Source of the DNA: Hyphomicrobium_A sp964620915
GTDB lineage: Bacteria; Pseudomonadota; Alphaproteobacteria; Rhizobiales; Hyphomicrobiaceae
Assembly (NCBI GenBank): GCA_964620915.1
Contig: CAZUKP010000001.1
Coordinates: 62,001 to 126,000 of the forward strand
Length of the DNA stretch: 64,000 nucleotides
Direction: 5' to 3'
Positions within the stretch are counted from its first letter, which is position 1. Every line of letters begins with the position of its first letter. The translations under genes were made by a program, and so were the position numbers. Under the pieces are notes generated by a model. That model worked only from the letters and a program-made list of their open reading frames with translations. It did no database searches and was not told where the DNA came from. This document shows, piece by piece, positions 18,158 to 27,239 of the stretch.

Positions 18158-19111
18158 TCAGCGCGGCGCGGCTGCGCGCGCAAGCCTGTCGTTGATTGCC
18201 TCGCCGAGGCCCTGGTTCGGGATCGGCATGACCGCAATTGTCACAGGCTCCGATTTATCCATCATACGAAGTGCGGCGAATAATTTGGCGGCGGCTTCGA
18301 TGAGGTCGCCCGTTGGGCTGAGATTGATGACGCGCCCCGCAGTTGAAGGGACATCGGGCCCGAAGGCGAGCAGGGCTTCCTCACTTTTGACATCGGTTGC
18401 ATTGAGCCGCACGCGCGCGTTGGGCGCATAATGGCTGGCGAGCTGGCCCGGTGCTTGCGGTTGCGCGTCGTCGGACAGCGCCCGGCGCAGGGGCTGACCA
18501 AGCACAGCTTCGATCGTCTCCGCAGGTGTTACACCAGTGCGCAGCATTACGGGCTCATTTCCCGTTGCGTCGAGAATGGTCGATTCCAGACCATGCGCCG
18601 TCGGGCCACCATCGAGAATCAACGACACGCGCTCGCCGAGATCGGTTTGGACGTGCTCAGCAAGCGTCGGGCTCACGTGCCCGGACCGGTTTGCCGACGG
18701 AGCGGCGACCGGGCGTTCTGTCGCGTGCAGCAGACGGTGGGCGATGGGATGATCGGGCGCTCGCAGTGCTACCGTTTCGAGACCGGCCGTTGCGAGATCG
18801 GAAATTGTCGACTGTGCGCTCTTTCGCACAACAAGCGTGAGCGGTCCTGGCCAGAACGCTTCAGCCAACCGAACCGCGAGCGGCGTGAACATGCCATGTT
18901 CTTGGGCGTGGGCGACGTCGATCACGTGGACTATCAGCGGGTTGAACTGCGGTCGTCCTTTGGCTTCAAACACGGCTGCAACGGCTCGTCCGTTCGTCGC
19001 ATCCGCCCCAAGCCCGTAAACGGTTTCAGTTGGAAAGGCCACGAGCTGTCCCGCGCGCAAGTGGTCAGCGGCCACACGGATTGCCTCGTCCGTCGCCTTT
19101 ACGATTCCCAT
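18158..19111 (-). CDS. tsaC: threonylcarbamoyl-AMP synthase, long (Sua5) form
   Basis: 317 residues. It makes threonylcarbamoyl-AMP for the t6A37 modification of tRNAs that read ANN codons. The YrdC domain has FPTETVYGLGADA, KGRPQFNPLIVHV and FWPGPLTLV, with RAPDHPIA and PSANRSG. After residue about 210 comes a linker APGQLASHYAP and a Sua5 C-terminal domain, which separates it from the shorter E. coli TsaC. Confidence 0.94.
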   Translation of the reverse strand: MGIVKATDEAIRVAADHLRAGQLVAFPTETVYGLGADATNGRAVAAVFEAKGRPQFNPLIVHVIDVAHAQEHGMFTPLAVRLAEAFWPGPLTLVVRKSAQSTISDLATAGLETVALRAPDHPIAHRLLHATERPVAAPSANRSGHVSPTLAEHVQTDLGERVSLILDGGPTAHGLESTILDATGNEPVMLRTGVTPAETIEAVLGQPLRRALSDDAQPQAPGQLASHYAPNARVRLNATDVKSEEALLAFGPDVPSTAGRVINLSPTGDLIEAAAKLFAALRMMDKSEPVTIAVMPIPNQGLGEAINDRLARAAAPR

Positions 19112-19219
19112 GCTGCGTCGCCCCTTTTTCGCGTTGTCACGCTTCTCTTACCCGCTCGGGCTGAATTCTGTCCAAACTGTGTGTAGGGTTCCTCACTGAA
19201 TTCGAAAGGACGCACGCAG

Positions 19220-20731
19220 TTGGTCTTCAGAGTTGGCAATATTGTTGTTTGCAGCGCGCTCGCCCTCATCCTCTTGGCTTTGGGCGCGCCCGGGGCGCAT
19301 GCCAACTGGCTCACCAAGTTGACGGGTGAAGCTGGTTGGTCGAGCGGCGATACGGCGACGTCGGGCGTTCGTGCCCTTGATCGCGCGAGTGCTCATATCA
19401 CGGCCCTCGCAGTGGCTGAGGGTGCCGTACTTGCCGCGCACCTGACGCCGGAAGGACATTGGAAGTTCGTCAATCGCGACGGTGAGGTCTTTACGGCCGC
19501 TACAGCCGACGAGATGCAGCGTGTGGTGCCAACTTTGTTGCCCGATGCGTCGATCGGAACCAAGTTGACGATCTACCTGACGGAGGACAGCGTCTTTGCC
19601 GATCGCGCGCTGCTGGCGGACCTACCCGCTGACGCCGCGCTCTACATCGTCGCGGGAAACGAGAGCTTTCGTTTGCTCAGACGTTGGCGCCAGGGCGCCG
19701 AGCGGCTCTACGCCGAAGTGCGCCCTAATCTCATCATCGAACTGAATGAGCAGGGTTTGTTTGACGAGGCGCTTGCCCAGTTGGAGCGCCCATTGAGCCG
19801 TTCCAACATCCGCACGCTGGCTCTGGAGCCTGGAGGGCCGCAGGCACTTTCGTCTCACCCGGCGTTTGAGCCGGGCCAAAGGACCGTTCTTGTCGACCTG
19901 GTTGACCCTGGCAGTCTGCAATCTGCCTTTGGCTCTGTGCGTGGGCAAACTCTACTCGTGACAGGGCGCCGGGACGGCGGTCAGTTGTACTTTCGTCCGT
20001 CGAGTGGGCCCGAGCAAAGCATCAAGATCCAATCGCTCGTCGATGCCGCCCGAGCGGCTGACGTCAATCTTATCATCTTAAATACACCCTCAGCGCGCCA
20101 GCCGGGTGGCCGCAACTGGTTGTGGCAACGCTTTGAATTCGATGGTCTCGATTTGGCGCTGAAGCGCGCCACGTTGGCCGATTTTCTCGATGCCCTGGCC
20201 GCAAACCACGGCCAATACATTGTGTCGGTCTCGCGCGAAGGCAGCGACCGCTTTTTCATTCTTGCGATGCCGGACAACCAGAGCGGCGAACCTCTCACGG
20301 GGCTTTTGGGCGAGTGGCTGAGCGAAGCAGCCACGCACATCACGGGTAGTGTGGCCACCGACGGTGTCCAGATTCACGCGCTGAGTGAATCGCGACAAAC
20401 AGAGCTGGATCGGCGCATCATTCCTTGGATTCCGTCCGACTATCAGATCGCCTATCTCATTGCCGTTGCAGCGGGCCTGCTCGGCTGGCCAGTTGCGCGA
20501 AGCTGGTGGGCGCGTATTTGGCCTCCAGAGCGGCGCGAGGAATATACCGGGGCAACGGGTTTCCGCGCTGCGCAGTCGGCACGTTTCGTCGCCTTTGTGC
20601 TGGTGTTCTTGCCCGTCGTTGGCATTCCCGCGCTGATCTTCTCGCTGCTCTTGTATCTCGCCGGTTTCGCCGCGCGGTTGATGCGTTATGTCCGAAAGCT
20701 GTTCGATCGCCCCGAGCCGAAGGCAGGATGA
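19220..20731 (+). CDS. large exported, membrane-anchored hypothetical protein
   Basis: 503 residues from TTG 19220, with AAAGGA upstream. A signal peptide ends about residue 28 (AHA-NWLT). The central 350 residues look soluble with mixed alpha/beta character, including a part LIIELNEQGLFDEALAQLERP. Two or three hydrophobic segments lie at the C-terminus (about 400-425 and 450-485), so the bulk should face the periplasm. No catalytic motif or family recognised. It precedes the SDR gene by 56 bases and may share its transcript. Confidence 0.7.
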   Translation: MVFRVGNIVVCSALALILLALGAPGAHANWLTKLTGEAGWSSGDTATSGVRALDRASAHITALAVAEGAVLAAHLTPEGHWKFVNRDGEVFTAATADEMQRVVPTLLPDASIGTKLTIYLTEDSVFADRALLADLPADAALYIVAGNESFRLLRRWRQGAERLYAEVRPNLIIELNEQGLFDEALAQLERPLSRSNIRTLALEPGGPQALSSHPAFEPGQRTVLVDLVDPGSLQSAFGSVRGQTLLVTGRRDGGQLYFRPSSGPEQSIKIQSLVDAARAADVNLIILNTPSARQPGGRNWLWQRFEFDGLDLALKRATLADFLDALAANHGQYIVSVSREGSDRFFILAMPDNQSGEPLTGLLGEWLSEAATHITGSVATDGVQIHALSESRQTELDRRIIPWIPSDYQIAYLIAVAAGLLGWPVARSWWARIWPPERREEYTGATGFRAAQSARFVAFVLVFLPVVGIPALIFSLLLYLAGFAARLMRYVRKLFDRPEPKAG

Positions 20732-20787
20732 TGTGTTCAGGTCATTAGGGCGGCCATCAAATTCAATCGTTCAACATGAGGTGAAAC

Positions 20788-21669
20788 GTGGCGGCCCTGC
20801 GAGATAAGACGCTCTTCATCACGGGAGCCAGTCGCGGCATTGGCCTTGCCATTGCGCTGCGTGCTGCAGCTGACGGTGCGAATGTCGCCATCGTGGCAAA
20901 GACGCAGGAACCCAATCCAAAGCTTGAGGGCACCGTTGAGACGGCGGCATCTGCCGTCGAGAAGGCTGGCGGGAATGCGCTCTCAATTCCTTGCGACATT
21001 CGCTTCGAGGATCAGATCGAGGCGGCTGTTGCTGCAACGTGCGATGCCTTCGGCGGGATCGACATCTGCATCAATAACGCGAGCGCTCTCTCCCTTGGCC
21101 GCATCGAGGAGACGTCTCAGAAGCGCTTTGACCTCATGATGAGCGTCAACGCACGAGGCACGTTCCTAACAACCAAGGCCTGTCTGCCCTACCTCAAACA
21201 AGCGGAGAACCCCCACGTCCTTGTCATCTCGCCACCGCTTGATCTGAAGCCGCACTGGTTTGCAGGACATGTCGCCTATTCGATCTCGAAGTACGGCATG
21301 AGCCTGGTCGTTCTGGGCCTTGCAGAGGAGTTCAAGCCAAACGGCATTGCGGTCAATGCGCTTTGGCCGCGAACGACGATCGCCACCGCGGCAATCCGCA
21401 ACATTCTGGGAGGCGAGGAGGTCATGCGCATGAGCCGCCGGCCCGAGATTGTCGCGGATGCGGCCTATCTGGCGCTTCGGCAGCCGTCCAAGACGTTTAC
21501 GGGTCAGTTCCTGATCGACGATACGTTCCTGTACGAGATGGGGGGCGTGAGAGACTTCGAGAAATACGCCGTCGAGCCCGGTGTGCCGCTTGCCCCCGAC
21601 TTCTTCGTTCCTGCCGACAGTCCGCCGCCGCCGGGTATAATCATTGCAGATGATCTTGAATTGACCTGA
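20788..21669 (+). CDS. short-chain dehydrogenase/reductase (HSDL2-like)
   Basis: 293 residues from GTG 20788 (AGGTG ribosome site). Rossmann motif TGASRGIG, INNAS, and catalytic YSISK are all present, with Ser in VLVISPP upstream. The stretch AKTQEPNPKLEGT after the second strand is typical of HSDL2-like members with a long cofactor loop. It should be a cytoplasmic NAD(P)-linked oxidoreductase; the substrate is unknown. Confidence 0.88.
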   Translation: MAALRDKTLFITGASRGIGLAIALRAAADGANVAIVAKTQEPNPKLEGTVETAASAVEKAGGNALSIPCDIRFEDQIEAAVAATCDAFGGIDICINNASALSLGRIEETSQKRFDLMMSVNARGTFLTTKACLPYLKQAENPHVLVISPPLDLKPHWFAGHVAYSISKYGMSLVVLGLAEEFKPNGIAVNALWPRTTIATAAIRNILGGEEVMRMSRRPEIVADAAYLALRQPSKTFTGQFLIDDTFLYEMGGVRDFEKYAVEPGVPLAPDFFVPADSPPPPGIIIADDLELT

Positions 21670-21809
21670 GGCCACGTGAGCTAGTGCAAAGCTGGCGCGG
21701 ATTTACCTTCTCGCCAGCGCTCGTTGCCGCCCCGGCTATGGCCGTTTGCACCGATGGCGCTAACATGGTCACTTAAGGCGACAAAAGCGCAAAAGAGCCC
21801 ACGTCCTTC

Positions 21810-22757
21810 ATGGCCACACTCCTCATCACACACCCTTGTTTCGTCAACCACGATACTGGCCGCGGTCACCCCGAGCGCGCCGATAGGATGCGTGCAATCG
21901 ACAATGTGTTGGTGCACGACGTCTTCATCGATCTCGTGCGCGAGGAAGCCCCCTTACGCGATGATGTGGAAGACCAAATCAAACTCGCCCACCCTGAAGA
22001 CTACCTCGAAAAGATCCGCGCGATTGCTAAAGGGCCGATCAACGGGACACGGCACGTCGATGCAGACACGGTGATCTCTACCGGGTCGTGGGAGGCGGCG
22101 CTACGCGCGTGCGGTGCTGGGCTTCATGCCGTTGATGCCGTCATGGATGGGCGGGTCGCGAATGCGTTCTGTCAAGTGCGTCCGCCTGGACACCACGCGG
22201 AGTCCCATCGTGCGATGGGTTTTTGTCTATTTTCGAACGCGGCGATTGCGGGGCTCTATGCGCGCGCGAAGCACGGTGCAAAACGCATCGCCGTCGTTGA
22301 CTTCGACGTCCACCACGGTAACGGCACCCAAGAGATCTTCTGGTCGGACAAAGATCTGTTTTATGGTTCCACCCACGAAATGCCGCTCTTTCCCGGCACA
22401 GGTGCTGTCAGTGAGACCGGCGTCGACAGCAATATCTGCAACGCACCCTTGCGGGCCGGCGATAGCGGTGAGGCGTTCCGCGAAGCCTTCGAATCGCGCA
22501 TTCTCCCCGCACTCGACGCGTTTGCTCCTGATCTGCTTTTGATTTCGGCCGGGTTCGATGCGCACGAGGCCGACCCTCTTGCAAACGTGCAGCTAGTGGA
22601 AGGTGACTTCATGTGGGCCACGGAGAGACTTGCCGCTGCCGCCAACAAACATTGCGACGGTAAGATCGTGTCGCTGCTCGAAGGGGGCTACAATCTGAAC
22701 GCTCTGGCAAAGTCAGTTGCGGTTCATGTGAAAACGCTAATGGACGTTGGCACATAG
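21810..22757 (+). CDS. histone deacetylase family protein (class II-like / acetylpolyamine amidohydrolase)
   Basis: 315 residues. Zinc-hydrolase motifs: RPPGHHAE (His pair), DFDVHHGNGTQ (zinc Asp and His), SAGFDAH (zinc Asp) and LEGGYN. This set marks the arginase/deacetylase fold of bacterial HDAC-like enzymes, which remove acyl groups from polyamines or proteins. It is followed at 42 bases by xseB, as often found in alphaproteobacteria. A sirtuin-type deacylase lies 6 kb downstream. Confidence 0.93.
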   Translation: MATLLITHPCFVNHDTGRGHPERADRMRAIDNVLVHDVFIDLVREEAPLRDDVEDQIKLAHPEDYLEKIRAIAKGPINGTRHVDADTVISTGSWEAALRACGAGLHAVDAVMDGRVANAFCQVRPPGHHAESHRAMGFCLFSNAAIAGLYARAKHGAKRIAVVDFDVHHGNGTQEIFWSDKDLFYGSTHEMPLFPGTGAVSETGVDSNICNAPLRAGDSGEAFREAFESRILPALDAFAPDLLLISAGFDAHEADPLANVQLVEGDFMWATERLAAAANKHCDGKIVSLLEGGYNLNALAKSVAVHVKTLMDVGT

Positions 22758-22799
22758 GTGCGCTGATTTGCGTACATGCCGACATGAACGTGCGGCAAA

Positions 22800-23072
22800 A
22801 TGGACATGAACATGGTCAAAGCCGGTACCAAGCACGCCGATATCAAGGACATGAACTTCGAGCTGGCGCTCAAAGAACTGGAAACCATCGTCAGCCGGCT
22901 GGAGCGCGGCGACGTGGAATTGGAAGAGTCTATCGCGATTTATGAGCGCGGGGAGCTCCTCAAAGCCCATTGCGACCGGCTTTTGAAGCAGGCTGAAGCA
23001 AAAGTCGAAAAATTGGCCTTTGCCGCCGACGGCACTCCCAATCGCACCGAGCCACTCGATCCTGAAGGCTGA
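22800..23072 (+). CDS. xseB: exodeoxyribonuclease VII small subunit
   Basis: 90 residues. The core FELALKELETIVSRLERGDVELEESIAIYERG and the helix LKAHCDRLLKQAEAKVEKL (each longer than quoted parts needed) match XseB. It works with XseA on single-stranded DNA; xseA is not in the window. The N-terminal 17 residues before MNFE are longer than usual, so an internal start at the Met before NFE is possible. Confidence 0.92.
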   Translation: MDMNMVKAGTKHADIKDMNFELALKELETIVSRLERGDVELEESIAIYERGELLKAHCDRLLKQAEAKVEKLAFAADGTPNRTEPLDPEG

Positions 23073-23176
23073 ATTGGGCTGAATTTGTCCCAAAAGTGGC
23101 AAATCCATGGCCGGACTTAACCACGTTGCGAATGAATGTCGCGGTTGCCCCTTGTGGAAGGGCTAGCTTGTGTGAT

Positions 23177-23194
23177 GCAACCTGGATAGGTTGC
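23177..23194. other. perfect hairpin in the leader of the small basic protein
   Basis: GCAACCT-GGAT-AGGTTGC: 7-base perfect stem with a 4-base loop, with no T-run after it. It lies between xseB and the gene at 23275. It could be part of a 5' untranslated region or a weak end signal for xseB. Confidence 0.4.
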
Positions 23195-23274
23195 GGCGTC
23201 GCAAAAGCGGAGGGAAAATTCCTTTGACTCGCCGCGAGCTTGACGACCTAAGTTAATAGTTCAGGAGAACAAAG

Positions 23275-23487
23275 ATGAAGCTCGGATTTAAGGGTCTGGC
23301 TGCAGTGCTGGGCAGCGTTGTACTGATGAGCGCCATGGCCGCGACCCCGGCGAGCGCCTGCAAGGCGAAAAAGGCCCATGGTTGGAAAGCCGCGCCGGCT
23401 CCGATGACGAAAGTCTTTGGCTGGAAGAAGCGGAAGTGCATGAAGGCCAAGTGGCGCCACAAGAAGAAGTGTGCTCGCTACCTCTAA
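23275..23487 (+). CDS. small strongly basic exported peptide
   Basis: 70 residues with a classical signal peptide (MKLGFKG... to about residue 28, TPASA). The mature peptide of about 42 residues has 13 Lys, 3 Arg, no acidic residue, 3 Trp and 3 Cys. CAGGAG lies just upstream and a strong terminator just downstream, so it is probably its own transcription unit. Its composition suggests binding to DNA, lipopolysaccharide or peptidoglycan, or an antimicrobial role; none is shown. Family not recognised. Confidence 0.7.
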   Translation: MKLGFKGLAAVLGSVVLMSAMAATPASACKAKKAHGWKAAPAPMTKVFGWKKRKCMKAKWRHKKKCARYL

Positions 23488-23524
23488 AGGCGCATATGGC
23501 GTATTCGTCCATCGCCATAAACAA

Positions 23525-23557
23525 GCGCGGCTCCTCAATAGGGGCCGCGCTTTTTAT
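23525..23557 (+). terminator. rho-independent terminator
   Basis: GCGCGGCTCC, loop TCAATA, GGGGCCGCGC, then TTTTTATTT. A 10-bp GC-rich stem with one G-T pair and a T-run: a strong factor-independent terminator for the small basic peptide gene. Confidence 0.88.
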
Positions 23558-23660
23558 TTGGCTGCCACGCAATAGTCTATCAGGTGCTCTATCCACTCTT
23601 GCAGCCGCGCCAGGGTGTGAGATAACCAACCTATGGAAATCGTAAACGGTAGAGTGCCTC

Positions 23661-25583
23661 GTGGATCGTGCTGATAAGACGCCGCTCCTGGATGGGGTAA
23701 AGACGCCTGAGGACTTGCGAAAGCTTCCCGAGTCCGACCTGTCACAATTTGCTGCCGAGCTGCGCCAGGAAACGATCGACGCTGTTTCGGTGACAGGTGG
23801 CCATTTGGGTGCGGGACTCGGGGTGGTCGAGCTCACTGTCGCCTTGCACTGGGTCTTCGATACGCCGCGCGATCGGCTCGTCTGGGACGTTGGGCACCAA
23901 ACATATCCGCACAAGATCATCACCGGCCGGCGCGAGCAGATTCGAACGTTGCGTCAACCGGGTGGCCTTTCCGGTTTCACCAAGCGCACAGAGAGCGAAT
24001 ACGATCCTTTCGGGGCTGCGCATTCCTCCACGTCGATTTCCGCGGGTCTCGGTATGGCGGTCGCGCGCGACTTGGCCGGCGTAGACAACAACGTCGTCTG
24101 CGTGATCGGCGACGGCGCGATGAGTGCGGGCATGGCCTACGAGGCGATGAACAATGCCGGCGCGCGCGATGAGCGACTTATTGTGGTCCTCAATGACAAC
24201 GACATGTCGATTGCCCCGCCGACCGGTGCCATGTCTGCGTATCTCGCGCGCATCACCTCAAGCGGCACGTACCTCTATCTGCGCGACATCGCCAAGCAAC
24301 TCGCACGGCAACTTCCCAAGAGCTGGGAGCGGCGCGCAGCACGGGTTGAGGAATACACCCGTCACCTCTGGCAAGGCGGTGCGTGGTTCGAAGAGCTCGG
24401 CTTCTATTACGTGGGGCCCATTGATGGCCACGACTTTGCCCAGCTCCTTCCTGTGCTCAAGAATGTACGGGACGCCAAGCAAGGGCCGATCCTGGTTCAC
24501 GTCGTGACCAAGAAGGGCAAGGGCTATGCCCCGGCCGAGGCTTCCGATGACAAGTATCATGGCGTTGCTAAATTCAACGTCGTAACCGGTGCGCAGATAA
24601 AGCCGCAGCCAAAGGCGCCGAGTTACACGAAAGTGTTTGCCCGGAGCCTCGTTGAGGAGGCCCGCAAGGACGACAAGATTGTCGCCATTACTGCAGCGAT
24701 GCCGGAAGGGACCGGCCTTGATCTTTTTGCCAAGGAATTTCCCGACCGCACCTTCGATGTGGGGATCGCAGAGCAGCACGCCGTTACGTTTGCGGCCGGA
24801 CTTGCCACCGAAGGCTTCAAGCCATTTGCTGCGATCTATTCCACGTTTCTCCAGCGCGCCTACGATCAGGTCGTTCACGACGTTGCAATTCAACGACTGC
24901 CGGTGCGCTTTGCCATCGACAGGGCTGGGCTCGTCGGTGCTGATGGGCCAACCCATGCGGGTGCCTTCGACATAGCCTATCTCGGCTGCCTTCCGGGCTT
25001 CGTGGTAATGGCCGCCGCCGACGAGGCGGAACTCGTACACATGGTAGCGACCGCATCCGCAATCGATGACCGACCGAGTGCCCTGCGTTATCCGCGCGGT
25101 GAAGGCATAGGCGCCGAGTTGCCAGCACAGGGCTGTCCGCTTGAGATTGGCCGCGGACGAATTGTGCGCGAAGGCACTGCCGTCGCTCTGCTGTCGCTTG
25201 GCCCGCGGCTTACCGAGTGCCTGAAGGCGGCTGATGAGCTCAATGCGTATGGTCTTTCAACGACGGTGGCCGATGCGCGTTTTGCCAAACCGCTCGATGA
25301 GGACCTCGTCCGGCGGCTGGCACAAAACCACGAAGTCTTGGTGACGATTGAGGAAGGTGCGATCGGCGGCTTTGGTAGCCACGTACTCAATTATTTGGCG
25401 CGCGCGGGGATACTCGATAGCGGCCTCAAGGTCCGCACGATGGCGTTGCCGGATGTCTTCATCGATCACGGCAAGCCAGAGCGCATGTACGAGGACGCCG
25501 GCCTATCGGCGACGGGCATCGTGACGACGGTACTGGGCGCGCTCAGGCGCGAGTCGATATTGAGCGAAGCGACCCGCGCCTGA
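23661..25583 (+). CDS. dxs: 1-deoxy-D-xylulose-5-phosphate synthase
   Basis: 640 residues from GTG 23661. A thiamine-diphosphate enzyme that joins pyruvate and glyceraldehyde-3-phosphate, the first step of the MEP isoprenoid pathway. Motifs: SVTGGHLGAGLGVVELT, WDVGHQTYPHKI, GDGAMSAGMAYEA (ThDP), NDNDMSI, then the pyrimidine-binding domain with GIAEQHAVTFAAG and DRAGLVGADGPTH, and a transketolase C-domain. tlyA and other RNA methyltransferase genes lie downstream, an arrangement common in alphaproteobacteria. Confidence 0.96.
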   Translation: MDRADKTPLLDGVKTPEDLRKLPESDLSQFAAELRQETIDAVSVTGGHLGAGLGVVELTVALHWVFDTPRDRLVWDVGHQTYPHKIITGRREQIRTLRQPGGLSGFTKRTESEYDPFGAAHSSTSISAGLGMAVARDLAGVDNNVVCVIGDGAMSAGMAYEAMNNAGARDERLIVVLNDNDMSIAPPTGAMSAYLARITSSGTYLYLRDIAKQLARQLPKSWERRAARVEEYTRHLWQGGAWFEELGFYYVGPIDGHDFAQLLPVLKNVRDAKQGPILVHVVTKKGKGYAPAEASDDKYHGVAKFNVVTGAQIKPQPKAPSYTKVFARSLVEEARKDDKIVAITAAMPEGTGLDLFAKEFPDRTFDVGIAEQHAVTFAAGLATEGFKPFAAIYSTFLQRAYDQVVHDVAIQRLPVRFAIDRAGLVGADGPTHAGAFDIAYLGCLPGFVVMAAADEAELVHMVATASAIDDRPSALRYPRGEGIGAELPAQGCPLEIGRGRIVREGTAVALLSLGPRLTECLKAADELNAYGLSTTVADARFAKPLDEDLVRRLAQNHEVLVTIEEGAIGGFGSHVLNYLARAGILDSGLKVRTMALPDVFIDHGKPERMYEDAGLSATGIVTTVLGALRRESILSEATRA

Positions 25584-25593
25584 GGCGAATTTC

Positions 25594-26430
25594 CTACTCC
25601 ACGGTAATCGTAATCACGTCCGACTCGACCGGTGGGTCGTGTGGAATGTGATTGTGATCGCCGAGGATCAGCTGGAGCGTATGCTTGCCGGGTTCCAGGC
25701 CGATCGCCGTTTCCGTCTGAGCGCCGCCGTAGTGTTTGTGATTGTCATCAGAGGGAATGGGAGCGTTGTAGTCTTGGAGCTTCCCATCAATCAGCAGGTG
25801 ATGATGGCCTGAGTGGACGTCATCTTGCCCGGCCGGGGCGACGTCCATCCCTTCGACGCCAAATTGAAGCGGGATTGGGCTTCGGACCGTTGCACCGTCC
25901 TTAGGCATGATGAAAAAGACTTTGGCGCCGGGTAGTGAAGGTGTGCGCTCGACTGTAGTCTCCTCAACTGCTGTTTCCTCAACGGCTGTTTCCTCAACAG
26001 CGGTTTCCTCGGTATCGGTTGTAGCGGCGGGAGCAGTGTCCTCGACGACAGCTTCCGCAGTTTCTTCAGTGGCCGCAGACGCGGTCTCCTCAACGACGGT
26101 TTCGTCGACTTCCTCAACAACGGTCTCGGGAGCGGCCGCTTCGCTTGCGGCTTCCTCGGTCTCATTAGCGACCTCAGCCATAGGCTCAGGCTTCTCAGCT
26201 GGCTCAGGCGTTGTCGTCTCGGCCTTCTCTGTTTCTTTTGCGACATCGGCCATAGGCTCGGGCTTCTCAGCCGGTTCAGGCTTTGTCGTCTCGGCCTTCT
26301 CCGTTTCTTTTGTGACTTCGGCCAATGGCTCTGTCTTCTCAGCATCGGCGGAAGGCGCGCTCTTTTCGGCCTCCTGCCCACATGCTGCGAGCAACAAAAC
26401 AGCACAAACGGTAATGATGAAAGACTTCAT
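25594..26430 (-). CDS. repeat-rich lipoprotein with C-terminal DUF4399-type domain
   Basis: 278 residues from ATG 26430 (MKSFIITVC), with GAGGAG upstream. Lipobox LLAAC puts the acylated Cys at about residue 16. Residues about 20-170 are an acidic Glu/Thr/Ala/Pro linker made of two near-copies of a roughly 20-residue unit containing EKAETTKPEPAEKPEPM and a later ETAVEE unit repeated three to four times. Residues about 175-278 are rich in His (SGHHHLLID, NHKHYGGAQ, DHNHIPHDPP) and match my memory of DUF4399, a periplasmic domain of unknown role. The His clusters suggest metal binding. The frame extends upstream to 26721, but that part is not protein-like. Confidence 0.8.
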   Translation of the reverse strand: MKSFIITVCAVLLLAACGQEAEKSAPSADAEKTEPLAEVTKETEKAETTKPEPAEKPEPMADVAKETEKAETTTPEPAEKPEPMAEVANETEEAASEAAAPETVVEEVDETVVEETASAATEETAEAVVEDTAPAATTDTEETAVEETAVEETAVEETTVERTPSLPGAKVFFIMPKDGATVRSPIPLQFGVEGMDVAPAGQDDVHSGHHHLLIDGKLQDYNAPIPSDDNHKHYGGAQTETAIGLEPGKHTLQLILGDHNHIPHDPPVESDVITITVE

Positions 26431-26501
26431 TCTAGACAGCTCCTCTAAACTCGGGTGCGGATTTTTGTGCGCTGATAGATTGATAGCGTAGACTTGTACC
26501 A

Positions 26502-27239
26502 ATGAGAATGCGGTTTGATATAGCAATGGTTGAGAGGGGACTCGTGCCGACACGCTCTCGGGCCCGGGACCTGATCCGACACGGCAAAGTCTTGATAGAC
26601 GGTGAGGTTTGCACCAAGCCAGCGCTGGGGATTGATTCTGGGCGTATTGTGAGCATTGCACCGGATACGCCGCTTCGGGTCTCGCGGGGCGCAACGAAGC
26701 TGGAGGCGGCGTTGGATGCATTCGAATGCGACCCAGACGGGCGCATAGCGCTTGATATTGGTGCCTCGACGGGCGGGTTCACTGAAGTTCTACTGGTGCG
26801 CGGCGCAAAGCGGGTCTACGCGGTGGACGTTGGCCACGGTCAATTGCACCAGCAGCTCAAAGACGATCCCCGTGTTGTCTCGTTGGAGGGCTGTGATGCG
26901 CGAAGTTTGAGCACGGAAACCATTCCTGAACAGCCGAATGCCATCGTGGCCGATGTGAGCTTCATTTCTCTCACAAAGGCGTTGGGTGCCACGCTGAAAC
27001 TCGCGGCGCCCGGGGCGTGGCTTCTGGCACTGGTGAAGCCGCAATTTGAGGTCGGCCCCGACCGCATCGGCAAGGGCGGCATCGTGCGCGAAATATCCGC
27101 ACATCAAGATGCTGTCGCGCAAGTGAGGGCGTGGATTGCGGCTCAGCCGGGCTGGCGGGTTCTGGGAGTCATACCCTCGCCAATCAAGGGCGGATCAGGC
27201 AACGAAGAGTTCCTACTCCACGCTGTCCACGATGAGTGA
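26502..27239 (+). CDS. tlyA: TlyA family RNA methyltransferase
   Basis: 245 residues. An S4 RNA-binding domain (FDIAMVERGLVPTRSRARDLI ... VLIDG) is followed by an FtsJ-like SAM domain: ALDIGASTGGFTEVLL, VYAVDVGHGQL, and the catalytic-region KPQFEVG. TlyA 2'-O-methylates rRNA cytidines in mycobacteria; the role here is by family. It overlaps the next methyltransferase gene by 8 bases. Confidence 0.92.
   Translation: MRMRFDIAMVERGLVPTRSRARDLIRHGKVLIDGEVCTKPALGIDSGRIVSIAPDTPLRVSRGATKLEAALDAFECDPDGRIALDIGASTGGFTEVLLVRGAKRVYAVDVGHGQLHQQLKDDPRVVSLEGCDARSLSTETIPEQPNAIVADVSFISLTKALGATLKLAAPGAWLLALVKPQFEVGPDRIGKGGIVREISAHQDAVAQVRAWIAAQPGWRVLGVIPSPIKGGSGNEEFLLHAVHDE

Noticed and set aside
25907..26491. 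194-residue Ser/Val/Ala-rich frame opposite the lipoprotein
   Set aside because: It is the mirror of the Glu/Thr repeat linker; no start signal and no independent evidence.
26431..26721. N-terminal extension of the lipoprotein frame
   Set aside because: It would bury the signal peptide and lipobox 97 residues inside and overlap tlyA.
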